Shown here: in pieces, positions 47,129-56,613 of the stretch
Layout of the letters: every line of letters starts with the position of its first letter
Position numbering within the stretch: position 1 is the stretch's first letter
Source of the DNA: Teredinibacter sp. KSP-S5-2
GTDB taxonomy: Bacteria; Pseudomonadota; Gammaproteobacteria; Pseudomonadales; Cellvibrionaceae
DNA: 64,000 nt
NCBI RefSeq assembly: GCF_032773895.1
Contig: NZ_CP120416.1
Span: 4,927,001-4,991,000, forward strand
Direction of reading: 5' to 3'
Position numbers and translations under genes: made by a program
The notes under the pieces: generated by a model
Database searches by the model: none
What the model saw: the letters and a program-made list of their open reading frames with translations, nothing else
Told to the model about the DNA's origin: nothing

Positions 47129-47404
47129 GTGAATACGCAACAAGAACCACCAAAAATTGAATTCCCCTGTGAGGATTACCCGATCAAAATCATGGGGGAT
47201 GCCGGCAGCCACTACTATGAATTTGCCATAGAAGTGGTCGAGCAGTACGCACCACAATTCGATCGTTCGAAAATCAGCGTGCGTGAAAGTCGTAACGGTA
47301 CCTTCCAGTCCATCACAGTGTTTATTACTGCAACTGGTGTGGAACAGCTTAAGGGCTTGCACACCAGCTTGCGTGAAAACCCGAAAACCAAAATGGTGCT
47401 TTAA
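47129..47404 (+). CDS. YbeD-family (DUF493) protein
   Basis: A 91-residue ACT-like small protein of the YbeD/DUF493 family: IEFPCEDYPIKIMGDAG, then FRSKI-type strand RNGTFQSITVFITA and LKGLHTSLRENPKTKMVL. Function is not established; it is a fixed neighbour of lipB. GTG at 47129 is chosen because AAGAGG lies 5 bases upstream; GTG at 47123 would overlap that site. Confidence 0.93.
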   Translation: MNTQQEPPKIEFPCEDYPIKIMGDAGSHYYEFAIEVVEQYAPQFDRSKISVRESRNGTFQSITVFITATGVEQLKGLHTSLRENPKTKMVL

Positions 47405-47410
47405 ACCTGA

Positions 47411-48079
47411 ATGACTGAGAACCGTTTAGAGCCGGCGAAGGCATTAATCGTGAGCTATCTCGGTGAGCAGGAGTACCAAGTAGTCTGGCAAAAGATGCAG
47501 GACTATACCAACCAAAGGAATGCCGATACTCCCGATGTGTTATGGCTTGTTGAGCACCCTGCTGTGTACACTCAGGGCCAGGCGGGAAAACCGGAACACC
47601 TGATACACGCTAATGAAATACCTGTGGTGAAAACCGATCGTGGTGGGCAGATAACCTATCACGGTCCGGGTCAATTGGTGGCATACCCCCTGCTGGATCT
47701 CAAGCGGTTAGGCATAGGTGTGCGCGACTTAGTCACGCTTATCGAAAATAGCGTTATCGACTTACTAAAAGAATATGGCATAACGTCGGTGGCAAAGCCG
47801 GACGCTCCAGGGGTTTACGTTGACGGCAAAAAAATAGCTTCGCTCGGTTTGCGAGTTCGACGTGGATGCAGTTTTCACGGAGTGGCCATCAATGTGGATA
47901 TGGATCTCAGTCCTTTTCGGGGGATTAACCCATGTGGTTACGCCGGACTGGAAATGACGGATATTAGGCGGGAGATACCAGAAGGGGTTTCCGTTCCTGC
48001 TTACGATGAAATTAAGGCAAAGTATTCGCAGGTGTTAGCAAATTTACTGAAATTGACATTGGATAATGAGGGATTATAA
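47411..48079 (+). CDS. lipB: Lipoyl(octanoyl) transferase
   Basis: Moves octanoate from acyl carrier protein to lipoate-dependent enzymes. The 222 residues have the family signatures [16 protein letters not shown] and [24 protein letters not shown], with the catalytic Lys replaced or shifted as in some family members ([10 protein letters not shown]). The stop is directly followed by the ATG of an unknown lipoprotein gene and not by lipA, which is the unusual point here. Confidence 0.96.
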   Translation: MTENRLEPAKALIVSYLGEQEYQVVWQKMQDYTNQRNADTPDVLWLVEHPAVYTQGQAGKPEHLIHANEIPVVKTDRGGQITYHGPGQLVAYPLLDLKRLGIGVRDLVTLIENSVIDLLKEYGITSVAKPDAPGVYVDGKKIASLGLRVRRGCSFHGVAINVDMDLSPFRGINPCGYAGLEMTDIRREIPEGVSVPAYDEIKAKYSQVLANLLKLTLDNEGL

Positions 48080-48802
48080 ATGGAAAAAAGATTTGCCCAG
48101 TTTAAGCCGTATGGCTTTATTTCGCTTTTAACCGTGGCTTTCTTGATAAGCGGATGTAATACCGTTTCTATTAAAGATGATAATGCAAGCAACTATTCGG
48201 TTTCCGTTGATAAAGAAATTGTAAACCGTTTGTATGTTCGAAGTTTTGTGCAAAAGACAAAAGCAGAAGGCAGCGATTCGTCGGAAAACTACTACAAGAT
48301 GGAAAATGGTGAGTGGGTAGCTAAACCACTGGATATGGAGATTGATATCTCCATTATTGGCGCGAGCCTCTTTTATAAAGCTCTGGATAAAAAACATATT
48401 AAAGCTGAGGCTGAGCTAGGTGTTACCTATGCAGATGTAAATGCAAAAGTGCAAGGTAATAAAATAAAAAATAAAAATGACGAATTAGAGTTTTACCCGA
48501 GATTTCGTTTGATAACACCTTTCTCTGAAAGTATAAGTCTTGATGCCTATATTGCAGGTTTGCGTCAGTTTAGAGGCTTCGAATGGGGAACAACAATTGG
48601 ATATCGACCAATAAAAGAGCTTGAATTTCGCTTGGGGTATTTTGATCAGGATCTTCAATTTGATACTGAGCTATATGAGCATAGATTTACCTACAGTGGG
48701 TGGGGTATGACATCCACGCCCTCATCTAGTTATGAAATAGTCGACACTGAAGTAAACCTGGATTTTTCCGGGGTCCGGTTGGAAGCTATGTTGCATTTTT
48801 GA
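48080..48802 (+). CDS. Unknown lipoprotein between lipB and lipA
   Basis: A 240-residue predicted lipoprotein (signal peptide ending LISGC, Cys26). The mature part is rich in aromatic/charged alternation (ELEFYPRFRLITPF, FEWGTTIGYRP, ELEFRLGYFDQDLQF) and ends in F, suggesting a beta-rich outer-membrane or periplasmic protein. No family recognised. Its ATG follows the lipB stop with no gap, and lipA starts 64 bases later. Codon use is more AT-rich than its neighbours, which fits later insertion, but I cannot compute this. Confidence 0.75.
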   Translation: MEKRFAQFKPYGFISLLTVAFLISGCNTVSIKDDNASNYSVSVDKEIVNRLYVRSFVQKTKAEGSDSSENYYKMENGEWVAKPLDMEIDISIIGASLFYKALDKKHIKAEAELGVTYADVNAKVQGNKIKNKNDELEFYPRFRLITPFSESISLDAYIAGLRQFRGFEWGTTIGYRPIKELEFRLGYFDQDLQFDTELYEHRFTYSGWGMTSTPSSSYEIVDTEVNLDFSGVRLEAMLHF

Positions 48803-48866
48803 TGGTGTAATTTGAACCTATTGCACCAATTGCCTTGGGAATAGGTTTTGATAGAGAAAAGAATTT

Positions 48867-49841
48867 ATGAATAAAGATATTCCGGTTAAACGTACACGAC
48901 GCATCAAACAAGGCGAAAAACTGCGGGATGCGGATAAAGTGGAGCGTATTCCCGTTAAAGTAATTAACTCCGACGAAATGTTGCGTAAGCCGGATTGGAT
49001 TCGCATTCGCGTGAGTTCATCTCCAGAAGTAGAGCGAATAAAAAAATTACTACGCAAAAATTCGTTATCGACGGTATGCGAAGAAGCCAACTGTCCTAAC
49101 CTGGGTGAGTGCTTTGGCGGTGGTACTGCAACGTTTATGATCATGGGTGATATTTGTACCCGCCGTTGTCCGTTCTGTGATGTTGGCCACGGCAAGCCCA
49201 ACCCTCTCGATCCAGAAGAACCGAAAAATCTCGCTGAAGCCATTGCAGAAATGCAATTGAAATATGTGGTGATTACCTCGGTAGACCGGGATGATTTACG
49301 TGATGGTGGTGCGCAACATTTTGCTGATTGTATTCGCGAATCAAAAGCTCTGTTGCCGAGCTTGCAGGTTGAAATTCTTGTTCCCGATTTTCGGGGCAGA
49401 ATGGATGTGGCATTGGATATTCTGCAACAAACTCCGCCGGATGTATTTAACCACAACCTAGAAACCGTGCCACGTTTGTATCGCCAGGCTCGACCCGGAG
49501 CAAACTACAAATGGTCACTGGATTTATTAAAGCAATATAAAGCGAGAAAGCCGGAAGTGTTGACGAAATCCGGTTTAATGGTTGGTCTGGGTGAAACGAA
49601 AGAAGAAATTATTGAAGTATTAAAAGAAATGCGTGAGCACGATATTGACATGCTTACCATTGGTCAGTACTTGCAACCTTCAAGGGACCACCTGCCTGTT
49701 GACCGTTATGTTACACCGGAAGAATTTGATGAGTATACCGCCGTTGCCAAAGAGCTTGGTTTTACTCATGCAGCCTGCGGCCCTTTAGTGCGCTCGTCTT
49801 ATCATGCAGATAAGCAAGCTCATGGTGAAGTGGTTAAATAG
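48867..49841 (+). CDS. lipA: Lipoyl synthase
   Basis: Radical SAM enzyme that inserts two sulfurs into octanoyl groups. The 324 residues hold the auxiliary cluster [12 protein letters not shown], the radical SAM triad CTRRCPFC and the conserved RSSYHAD near the end. The N-terminus has the usual basic [18 protein letters not shown]. Separated from lipB by one foreign-looking gene. Confidence 0.97.
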   Translation: MNKDIPVKRTRRIKQGEKLRDADKVERIPVKVINSDEMLRKPDWIRIRVSSSPEVERIKKLLRKNSLSTVCEEANCPNLGECFGGGTATFMIMGDICTRRCPFCDVGHGKPNPLDPEEPKNLAEAIAEMQLKYVVITSVDRDDLRDGGAQHFADCIRESKALLPSLQVEILVPDFRGRMDVALDILQQTPPDVFNHNLETVPRLYRQARPGANYKWSLDLLKQYKARKPEVLTKSGLMVGLGETKEEIIEVLKEMREHDIDMLTIGQYLQPSRDHLPVDRYVTPEEFDEYTAVAKELGFTHAACGPLVRSSYHADKQAHGEVVK

Positions 49842-49852
49842 GCAGCCCCATA

Positions 49853-50356
49853 TTGTCCAGTATCGTCATCGAGAACCTGAGCTTACACCCTGAATGGGTG
49901 GAGCTCATTGCCCAATGGCAATATGGCGAATGGACCCATTCGGGAGTCGCTCAAGCCAATGTCTCGGGTGATGAGGTCAGCCAGATTAGTGTAAAAAGCT
50001 GCACTGAAAAATTTCGTCAGCACCTAGGCTTTGAAAGCATACCGTCGACCTTTGTTGCTATTATTGACGAGCAACCGGTCGGCAGTATTAGTCTTGTCCG
50101 TTATCAAACCGCTAAAAAAAATGACATTGTTCTTACCAACTTTTTTGTCTTGGGTGCGTATCGAGGCAAAGGTATCGGGCGTCAACTGGAAAGCTTTGCC
50201 TGTCGCTATGCAGGGGAAAATCAAATTGGTGTGTTAACGCTGTATGCCCAAAACCTTGGGGGCTTGTATCGTCATTTGGGTTGGGCAGAAAAGGGTGTAG
50301 TGGAAATCGGATGTTTGCCTTTTTCAGTGTTCACAAAAAATATCCATTCTCTGTAG
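49853..50356 (+). CDS. GNAT-family N-acetyltransferase
   Basis: A 167-residue acetyltransferase. The acetyl-CoA-binding loop is FFVLGAYRGKGIGRQLESFA, followed by LTLYAQNLGGLYRHLGW. The substrate is unknown. The frame begins at TTG 49853, 11 bases after lipA, with weak ribosome-binding sequence; no ATG is available near it. Confidence 0.85.
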   Translation: MSSIVIENLSLHPEWVELIAQWQYGEWTHSGVAQANVSGDEVSQISVKSCTEKFRQHLGFESIPSTFVAIIDEQPVGSISLVRYQTAKKNDIVLTNFFVLGAYRGKGIGRQLESFACRYAGENQIGVLTLYAQNLGGLYRHLGWAEKGVVEIGCLPFSVFTKNIHSL

Positions 50357-50465
50357 TCTATTTCTTCTGTTTTATCCTGATCATCCATCGTTTTTAAACA
50401 TAATAACTATATTGTCTACACTTAATTCACAGTGAATATCCCCGATATGGAAAAGAGCTCAAAAA

Positions 50466-51230
50466 ATGTGGAATAGTGCCAAGTTAAAAAAGATCGGTTT
50501 GTTTTTGACATTTTTCTGCCAAAGTTCAGTAATTTTTGCTGTTGAGCAACTTAAAATCGCATCTATTGATTGGTGCCCTCAGCTTTGTTCAAGTGGCGAG
50601 CAAGAAGGCTATGTAAAGGACATTGTTAAGCTTATTTTTAAAGACTCTCCTTACCAAGTTCAAATTACCGACTATCCCTGGTCTCGATCCATTCTTCTGG
50701 TGCGTAATGGCGATGCTCATGCCTTGCTTTCACCTGCGAAAGCGGAAGCACCGAGTTTGTTATATCCGCAACATGAAGTCGGTACGCAGCGAATGTGTTT
50801 TTTTACACATGGTCGATCATCCTGGCAATATACCGGTGTATCTTCGTTAAATAATCAGCAAATTGGAATCGCGACAGACACTTCTGTGGAAGAACTAAAC
50901 GCCTTTATTGCAAACAACAAAAGGCAATTCCAGTTTATGCCTTATACCGGAACCTATGTGCAAAAAAGTGTAAGGAAGCTTATCCAGGGGCGTATGGATG
51001 CCTTTCTTTTTACCCGTAATACTACACTGTACGAACTCTCTAAATTAAAAGCTCAAGACCAGATTCGTGAAGCCGGTTGTGTTTCCGAGGCAAACATCTA
51101 TATGGCGTTTTCTCCGGATAACAAACAGCGGGAAAAGATTGAAAAGATGATGGTGTTTTTTGATTTGAAAATGCGCGAACTAAAAGCGCGGGGAGAGATT
51201 GAAAAAATAATGCAAAACTATGGGCTTTAG
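50466..51230 (+). CDS. Periplasmic solute-binding protein (SBP_bac_3-like)
   Basis: A 254-residue secreted protein: signal peptide to about residue 25 (VIFAVEQ), then a type 3-like solute-binding domain (LKIASIDWCPQLCSSGE, YVKDIVKLIFKD, and LKARGEIEKIMQNYGL at the C-terminus). An early Cys pair (CPQLC) and two later Cys may form disulfides. No permease or ATPase genes lie next to it, so it could be a receptor rather than a transporter part. Confidence 0.82.
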   Translation: MWNSAKLKKIGLFLTFFCQSSVIFAVEQLKIASIDWCPQLCSSGEQEGYVKDIVKLIFKDSPYQVQITDYPWSRSILLVRNGDAHALLSPAKAEAPSLLYPQHEVGTQRMCFFTHGRSSWQYTGVSSLNNQQIGIATDTSVEELNAFIANNKRQFQFMPYTGTYVQKSVRKLIQGRMDAFLFTRNTTLYELSKLKAQDQIREAGCVSEANIYMAFSPDNKQREKIEKMMVFFDLKMRELKARGEIEKIMQNYGL

Positions 51231-51292
51231 GTTTTTAAAACAGGTTGTTTGATGTTATCCCTATCATTTGGAAAACGTGCCCTGCTAACATC

Positions 51293-51320
51293 AAAAGGGC
51301 CTTAACAAATAGGCCCTTTT
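51293..51320. terminator. Bidirectional terminator over the pip stop codon
   Basis: AAAAGGGCCT pairs perfectly with AGGCCCTTTT (10 bp, 8-base loop). The plus side runs into TTTTTCTCC, the minus side into TTTTGATG, so it can end both the solute-binding gene and pip. The pip stop lies in the structure. Confidence 0.9.
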
Positions 51321-52273
51321 TCTCCAGAAATTTCTCTTGCCATGGTTTCCGTTGCTTTCACTAACGCATCAATAATTCCCGGTTCATGGGAAGAGTGACC
51401 AGCATCGCGAATAATCTGCAGTTCAGATTCTGGCCATACTTTATGGAGTTCGTAAGCATTGTCCAGAGGACACACCATATCGTAGCGGCCGTGAATAATT
51501 GTGCCGGGAATGCCTTTGAGCTTATCTGCATTATTTAATATCTGGTTTTCTTGTATAAACGCATTATTCACAAAATAGTGCGCCTCTATTCTGGCCAGTG
51601 AAACAGCCATATGGGGGGAGGCTAAAGCATGAACAATTTCCGGGTTGGGGCGTAGGGTTGCGCATCGACCTTCCCAGGTCGACCAAGCTTTGGCGGCGGC
51701 CATTTTGGCCAACTCGTTATCACCGGTAAGCTTTTGATAATAGGCCGTCATCAGGTTACCGCGTTCCTCCTCGGGTATGGGGTGGAGGTACTCCTCCCAA
51801 TAATCCGGGAAAACATTACTGGCACCATCCTGATAAAACCAATGAAGGTCTTTTTGTCGGGCAAGAAATATGCTCCGCAGAATCATGCCCAATACTTTTT
51901 CCGGGAAGGCCTGGGCGTACAGCAGCGCCAGGGTGGACCCCCAAGAGCCGCCGAATAACACCCATTTGGCAACCCCAAGATGCTGGCGGACTGTGTCCAG
52001 GTCGTCGATCAAATGGGCAGTGGTGTTGTCTGTTAAATCTGCATGTGGGGTAGAGCGTCCGGCACCACGTTGGTCGAGTAAAATAATACGGTAGCGTTCC
52101 GGGTTAAAAAAACGCCTGTCATGCTTGCTGAAACCTGCTCCCGGACCGCCGTGAATAAACAGAATCGGTATACCATCAGGGTCGCCACATTCCTCAATGT
52201 GCAGAGTATGAATGTCGCTCACTGCCAGAGTATGTTGTTTATAAGGCTTGATCTCAGGGTAGAGTATTTGCAT
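51302..52273 (-). CDS. pip: Prolyl aminopeptidase
   Basis: Alpha/beta-hydrolase that removes N-terminal proline from peptides (family S33). The 323 residues have the oxyanion HGGPGAG, the nucleophile elbow GGSWGSTLALLYA (Ser), LLDQRGAGRST and the C-terminal Asp and His (VHGRYDMVCP, DAGHSSHEPG). No signal peptide: cytoplasmic. Single gene. Confidence 0.96.
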   Translation of the reverse strand: MQILYPEIKPYKQHTLAVSDIHTLHIEECGDPDGIPILFIHGGPGAGFSKHDRRFFNPERYRIILLDQRGAGRSTPHADLTDNTTAHLIDDLDTVRQHLGVAKWVLFGGSWGSTLALLYAQAFPEKVLGMILRSIFLARQKDLHWFYQDGASNVFPDYWEEYLHPIPEEERGNLMTAYYQKLTGDNELAKMAAAKAWSTWEGRCATLRPNPEIVHALASPHMAVSLARIEAHYFVNNAFIQENQILNNADKLKGIPGTIIHGRYDMVCPLDNAYELHKVWPESELQIIRDAGHSSHEPGIIDALVKATETMAREISGEKGPIC

Positions 52274-52478
52274 CAGGTGTCTGGATCCTTCTTGTTATTT
52301 TCCTAAGTGTAGGACATTTTGCTTCAGGGCAGTTCCCGCGATGGCTGCCTGGTTCGCATTTACTTTCAATTATCTGCTGACACTAGGCTGTCAGTAGCCC
52401 CCCGTTATTCTCTGCAACCAGTTTGAAACTGGTAGACCAGATATACACATTACATTCATTCAGTGGAGGTTACGGATT

Positions 52479-52793
52479 ATGCACATTATTAAGCAGTATC
52501 AATTCAATCTTAAAGACGGCGCGACAGAAAAAGCATTGGTTGACGTCGGTGACAAGTTTAATCTAGAGCTGGTTAAACTTGACGGTTTTTTATACCGCTC
52601 ATTATCACAAACAGAAAATGGCGAATGGCTCGACACGGTATATTGGAGTGGCGCCGAGGCTGAGGAGAAAGGCGGTAAAGTCATGGAAAAACCGGTTGCA
52701 GTAGAGTATATGGCGTTGATTGATGAGGCATCGGTCAAGGTGACACGGTCTGTTGTACACTCCAGCATCTATCCCGAAATGGATATGGCGTAA
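52479..52793 (+). CDS. Dimeric alpha/beta-barrel (ABM-like) small protein
   Basis: A 104-residue protein with a ferredoxin-like fold pattern seen in antibiotic biosynthesis monooxygenase-like proteins: MHIIKQYQFNLKDG, YRSLSQTENGEWLDTVYWSG. The activity is unknown; many such proteins act in haem or quinone chemistry. Good GGAGG 9 bases before the ATG. It lies just upstream of the WYL regulator, which may control it. Confidence 0.7.
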   Translation: MHIIKQYQFNLKDGATEKALVDVGDKFNLELVKLDGFLYRSLSQTENGEWLDTVYWSGAEAEEKGGKVMEKPVAVEYMALIDEASVKVTRSVVHSSIYPEMDMA

Positions 52794-52865
52794 TAAAGGT
52801 TGTAGATAGACAAGGATGTCTTTCCGAAGGTAGAGTGATTCACACCGTTGCAGTGGTAATTGTTC

Positions 52866-53579
52866 ATGCGTAAGGCAGAAAGACTTTTTCAAATATTGAA
52901 TCTATTGCGAAACCGCAGAACGGTTCTGACCGCCAAACAGATCGCAGAAAAACTGGAAGTGTCTGAACGAACCATCTACCGGGATATTCAGGCCTTGAGT
53001 TTATCCGGTGTTCCCATCGAAGGCGAAGCGGGTGTTGGCTACCGTGTACAGCGACAGTTCGACCTGCCACCCCTTATGTTTGATCACGATGAAGTCGAAG
53101 CGCTGTTGCTTGGCGTGCGTATGGTGCGTTCCTGGAGTGATAGGCAACTGGCTGCTTCGGCGAACAGCGCGTTAAACAAAATACTTGCCGTGTTACCCAG
53201 CCAATTGCGAGAAGTCGAAGAAACCTCGCCGATTATGGTGCCCAAGTTTCAGGAGCAAACACTGGCCAGTCAGTACAGCGAAGCTATACGCAAAGCCATC
53301 AAAAATAAAACCATGATCAAGGTTCATTACTGCGATGCCAAGGAATCTAACTCCTTACGTACACTCTGGCCTCTGGGCTTATTTTTCTGGGGCTCGGCCT
53401 GGACGCTAGTTGCCTGGTGTGAGCTGCGCAATGATTATCGGGTTTTTCGTTTGGACCGCATCACCAAATTTCAAAGTTTAGAGGAACACTTCGTAACGGA
53501 TCCGAACCGTTCTCTGGGCCACTACCTCGAGATGCAAAGACAAAGATATTACGAATATTTAAGGGGAGAAGTTGAATAA
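52866..53579 (+). CDS. YafY-type helix-turn-helix/WYL regulator
   Basis: A 237-residue transcription factor: N-terminal DeoR-like helix-turn-helix (TAKQIAEKLEVSERTIYRDI) and a WYL ligand-binding domain (IKVHYCDAKESNS, LWPLGLFFWGSAWTLVAWCE). WYL proteins bind small ligands or nucleic acid. ATG at 52866 is preferred over TTG at 52860. It overlaps the next gene and probably regulates one or both neighbours. Confidence 0.9.
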   Translation: MRKAERLFQILNLLRNRRTVLTAKQIAEKLEVSERTIYRDIQALSLSGVPIEGEAGVGYRVQRQFDLPPLMFDHDEVEALLLGVRMVRSWSDRQLAASANSALNKILAVLPSQLREVEETSPIMVPKFQEQTLASQYSEAIRKAIKNKTMIKVHYCDAKESNSLRTLWPLGLFFWGSAWTLVAWCELRNDYRVFRLDRITKFQSLEEHFVTDPNRSLGHYLEMQRQRYYEYLRGEVE

Positions 53580-54225
53580 TCTATTTGAACAGTCCGTCGA
53601 CCGTCACGCGCAAATAATTTGGGACTACATGCAACTGAGCACACCATTAGAAAAAGTGGAGTGCATGATTGTTTTGGGTTCCAATGACCCACGAGTGGCA
53701 GAAACCGCTGCCCGCTTATTGCAAGACGATTGGGCAAAATACGCCATATACACTGGGGCCGTTGGGCGGGGAACTCATGGTTTATACGGCACCTCTGAAG
53801 CGGAATACTTTGCTCGTTATGCACTGGATGCAGGAGTTGATTCCTCTCGTATATTTATCGAACCTCAAGCCACCAACACGGGGGACAACTTTCGTTTCTC
53901 AATAGAAATGTTGGAGGAAAAATCGTTAAGCCCGAATAGTTTTTTACTGGTGCAAAAAAATTACATGTGCCGGCGTGCTTACGCCACCTTCCGTGTGCAC
54001 TATCCAACTGAAAAAGTGGTTTTGGCCTGCCCGGAACTAACCTACTTGAATTACCCCTATCAACACATCGATAAAACCTTGTTTATTAATACGCTGGTGG
54101 GCGATTTACAGCGCATGTGGCTGTATGCGGAAAAAGGCTATCAGATAGTGCAGGACATCCCACAAGAAGTCATGGACGCTTACTTAAGGCTAGTGCAAAT
54201 GGGGTTTGATAAGCAGCTGGCCTGA
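53572..54225 (+). CDS. YdcF-family protein (DUF218)
   Basis: A 217-residue Rossmann-like protein of the YdcF/SanA group: MIVLGSNDPRVAETAARLL, YGTSEAEYFARYALD, FIEPQATNTGDNFRFSIEML. The family is suggested to bind SAM or act in the envelope; the YdcF branch is soluble. TTG start at 53572 overlaps the WYL stop by 8 bases, with AGGGGAGAAG directly in front. Function unknown. Confidence 0.83.
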   Translation: MNNLFEQSVDRHAQIIWDYMQLSTPLEKVECMIVLGSNDPRVAETAARLLQDDWAKYAIYTGAVGRGTHGLYGTSEAEYFARYALDAGVDSSRIFIEPQATNTGDNFRFSIEMLEEKSLSPNSFLLVQKNYMCRRAYATFRVHYPTEKVVLACPELTYLNYPYQHIDKTLFINTLVGDLQRMWLYAEKGYQIVQDIPQEVMDAYLRLVQMGFDKQLA

Positions 54226-54227
54226 TC

Positions 54228-54971
54228 TTATTTTTTAATACACGCAAATATCGCGTTGCCGCTTTCACCGTCCCAAAGGTTTATTTTGTCGTAGGTATGT
54301 TCAAAAATCTGTACCTCAAAATAAGGTTCAAGTAAGCGGCGTAACGCCTCAAAAGTGATGGCCACCATAGCGTGCTGATCCTGCCACGATTGGGTAACAC
54401 CATCTGTTGTTTTTTTAATGCCGAGTTTCAACGATTGCTCATCGCCACTTCCAGGGTAAAACCAACCGGATTTAAAGTTAAAAATACTCTCGTTGTACGT
54501 GGTTGTATGTTGAGTAAATGAGCGGTTGTCTATCTTGCTTTTATCTACAGCGTTAAAACAAAATAAACCGCCAGCACTCAATACTCTGTGCACATTGGCA
54601 ATACAGGCCGCGAGTTTGTCCAGGTTATTGTTGTAATGGATGGAATACAAAAAACAGGTAATCAGGCTTTGTGGTTCATCCATCTCGAACTGACACATAT
54701 CCCCTTGGATAAAATGGGCGTGCGGGCAGCGCTGTTTGGCGATATCCAGCATCGGCTGATGAATATCCAGCCCGCTACAGGTAAAACCGTAATCGATAAA
54801 GTGCTCAATATGCGGCCCCGTTCCACAAGCTAAATCGAGGTGATGTTTGCCTTGATTGCCGAACAGCTGAAAAAGCCTGCGCACATAATCACTCTGTTCC
54901 AAGTAATCAATATCGGCGCACATCAAATCATAGTAACCCGATAAATCGGTATATAGGGCGTTAGAAGACAT
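54228..54971 (-). CDS. Class I SAM-dependent methyltransferase
   Basis: A 247-residue methyltransferase with motif I LDLACGTGPHIEHF, the acidic post-I SGLDIHQPM and motif II region ITCFLYSIHYNNN. The substrate is unknown. It ends 3 bases from the convergent YdcF gene. The start was chosen at the ATG giving YDLMCADIDYLEQS at the N-terminus. Confidence 0.85.
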   Translation of the reverse strand: MSSNALYTDLSGYYDLMCADIDYLEQSDYVRRLFQLFGNQGKHHLDLACGTGPHIEHFIDYGFTCSGLDIHQPMLDIAKQRCPHAHFIQGDMCQFEMDEPQSLITCFLYSIHYNNNLDKLAACIANVHRVLSAGGLFCFNAVDKSKIDNRSFTQHTTTYNESIFNFKSGWFYPGSGDEQSLKLGIKKTTDGVTQSWQDQHAMVAITFEALRRLLEPYFEVQIFEHTYDKINLWDGESGNAIFACIKK

Positions 54972-55207
54972 AGGGGTTAGGCAGGACAGCGGGGTCAGTA
55001 ATTGAGGGGCGCGCAGTATAACCGGAAAGCTCGGGCGCTATGCGAACAAAAACGCATTTATTTCAGCGTATAAACCTCGAAACTGGGTTTTAAAAACGCC
55101 GATTTCCATACCTTGCGGGATAATCCGCTGACCGGTCGTTTCTTGATGGCGCTCAATCCGCTAGAATCCCCCCTTATTTTTTACAGCACCCTCCTTTCGG
55201 TAACACT

Positions 55208-56551
55208 ATGACAGAGAAACATTCCGGCCGAGTTGGCTTCGTTAGCCTTGGCTGCCCCAAAGCATTGGTAGACTCAGAACGCATTCTTACCCAGCTGAAA
55301 CTTGACGGTTACGATGTCGTACCTACCTACGACCAGGCTGATGTTGTAGTGGTAAATACCTGCGGTTTTATCGACAGCGCCAAACAGGAATCTCTGGATG
55401 CCATTGGTGAAGCCATGAAAGAAAATGGCCGTGTGATTGTGACCGGCTGTATGGGGGCCGATAAAGACGCCATTCTGAATGTACACCCGGATGTGCTTGC
55501 TGTTTCCGGCCCGCATCAATACGAAAGCGTGGTTTCCGCTGTGCACGAATACGTGCCACCAAATAAAGAACATAACCCCTTTGTCGACCTGGTGCCGCCT
55601 CAAGGGGTGAAGCTGACTCCCAGACACTATGCCTACCTGAAAATATCTGAAGGCTGTAACCACCGTTGTTCCTTCTGCATTATTCCATCCATGCGCGGCG
55701 ACTTGGTCAGTCGACCAATCGGTGAGGTGATGGACGAAGCCGAACGTTTGGTACAGGCGGGCACACAAGAACTGTTAGTCGTTTCCCAGGACACCAGCGC
55801 CTACGGAGTGGATATGAAATACCGCACCGGCTTCTGGCAGGGGCGTCCGTTAAAAACCAAAATGTACGATCTGTGTAATGCGCTTTCCGAATTAGGTGCC
55901 TGGGTACGTTTGCATTATGTTTACCCTTACCCTCATGTGGATGACATCATGCCATTAATGGCGGAAGGGAAAATTCTGCCCTACCTTGATATCCCATTCC
56001 AGCATGCCAGCCCGTCGGTATTAAAAGCCATGAAACGTCCGGCGCATCAGGAAAAAACACTGGAGCGCATACATAACTGGCGTAAACAGTGCCCGGAACT
56101 GGTATTGCGTTCCACCTTTATTGTCGGCTTCCCTGGCGAAACCGATGAAGACTTTGAAATACTGTTGGACTGGCTGAAAGAAGCTCAGCTTGACCGTGTT
56201 GGCTGCTTTGAATATTCACCAGTCGATGGTGCCACCGCCAATGACCTGCCCAACCAAGTACCGGAAGAGCTGAAGCAGGAGCGCAAACAGCGCTTTATGG
56301 AGCTGCAAGCTGAAATCTCCGCTAGCAAGCTGGCAGAGAAAGTGGGTTACCAAATGGAAATCCTGATCGATGAGACCGACGGCGAACAGGCTGCCGGGCG
56401 GTCATATGCCGATGCGCCGGAAATCGATGGCGTGGTCACGGTTGTTGATGGTGGCCACCTGCAACCGGGGCAACGGGTTCAGGTGGAAATTACTGCCGCA
56501 GACGAATACGATCTTTGGGGCGAGTTAGTGGACTACGAGGCGGAATCTTAA
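55208..56551 (+). CDS. rimO: Ribosomal protein S12 methylthiotransferase
   Basis: Radical SAM enzyme that adds a methylthio group to Asp of ribosomal protein S12. The 447 residues have the UPF0004 domain ([20 protein letters not shown] with Cys, [13 protein letters not shown]), the triad CNHRCSFC and a C-terminal TRAM domain. The CxxxCxxC motif and the N-terminal Cys residues place it in MiaB/RimO, and the CPKALVDSE form marks RimO. Confidence 0.96.
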   Translation: MTEKHSGRVGFVSLGCPKALVDSERILTQLKLDGYDVVPTYDQADVVVVNTCGFIDSAKQESLDAIGEAMKENGRVIVTGCMGADKDAILNVHPDVLAVSGPHQYESVVSAVHEYVPPNKEHNPFVDLVPPQGVKLTPRHYAYLKISEGCNHRCSFCIIPSMRGDLVSRPIGEVMDEAERLVQAGTQELLVVSQDTSAYGVDMKYRTGFWQGRPLKTKMYDLCNALSELGAWVRLHYVYPYPHVDDIMPLMAEGKILPYLDIPFQHASPSVLKAMKRPAHQEKTLERIHNWRKQCPELVLRSTFIVGFPGETDEDFEILLDWLKEAQLDRVGCFEYSPVDGATANDLPNQVPEELKQERKQRFMELQAEISASKLAEKVGYQMEILIDETDGEQAAGRSYADAPEIDGVVTVVDGGHLQPGQRVQVEITAADEYDLWGELVDYEAES

Positions 56552-56613
56552 TGGGTTTTGAGCTAACCTCATAAGAAAACCGCTAAACATAGGGCTGGAG
56601 CCAGTAATCAAAT

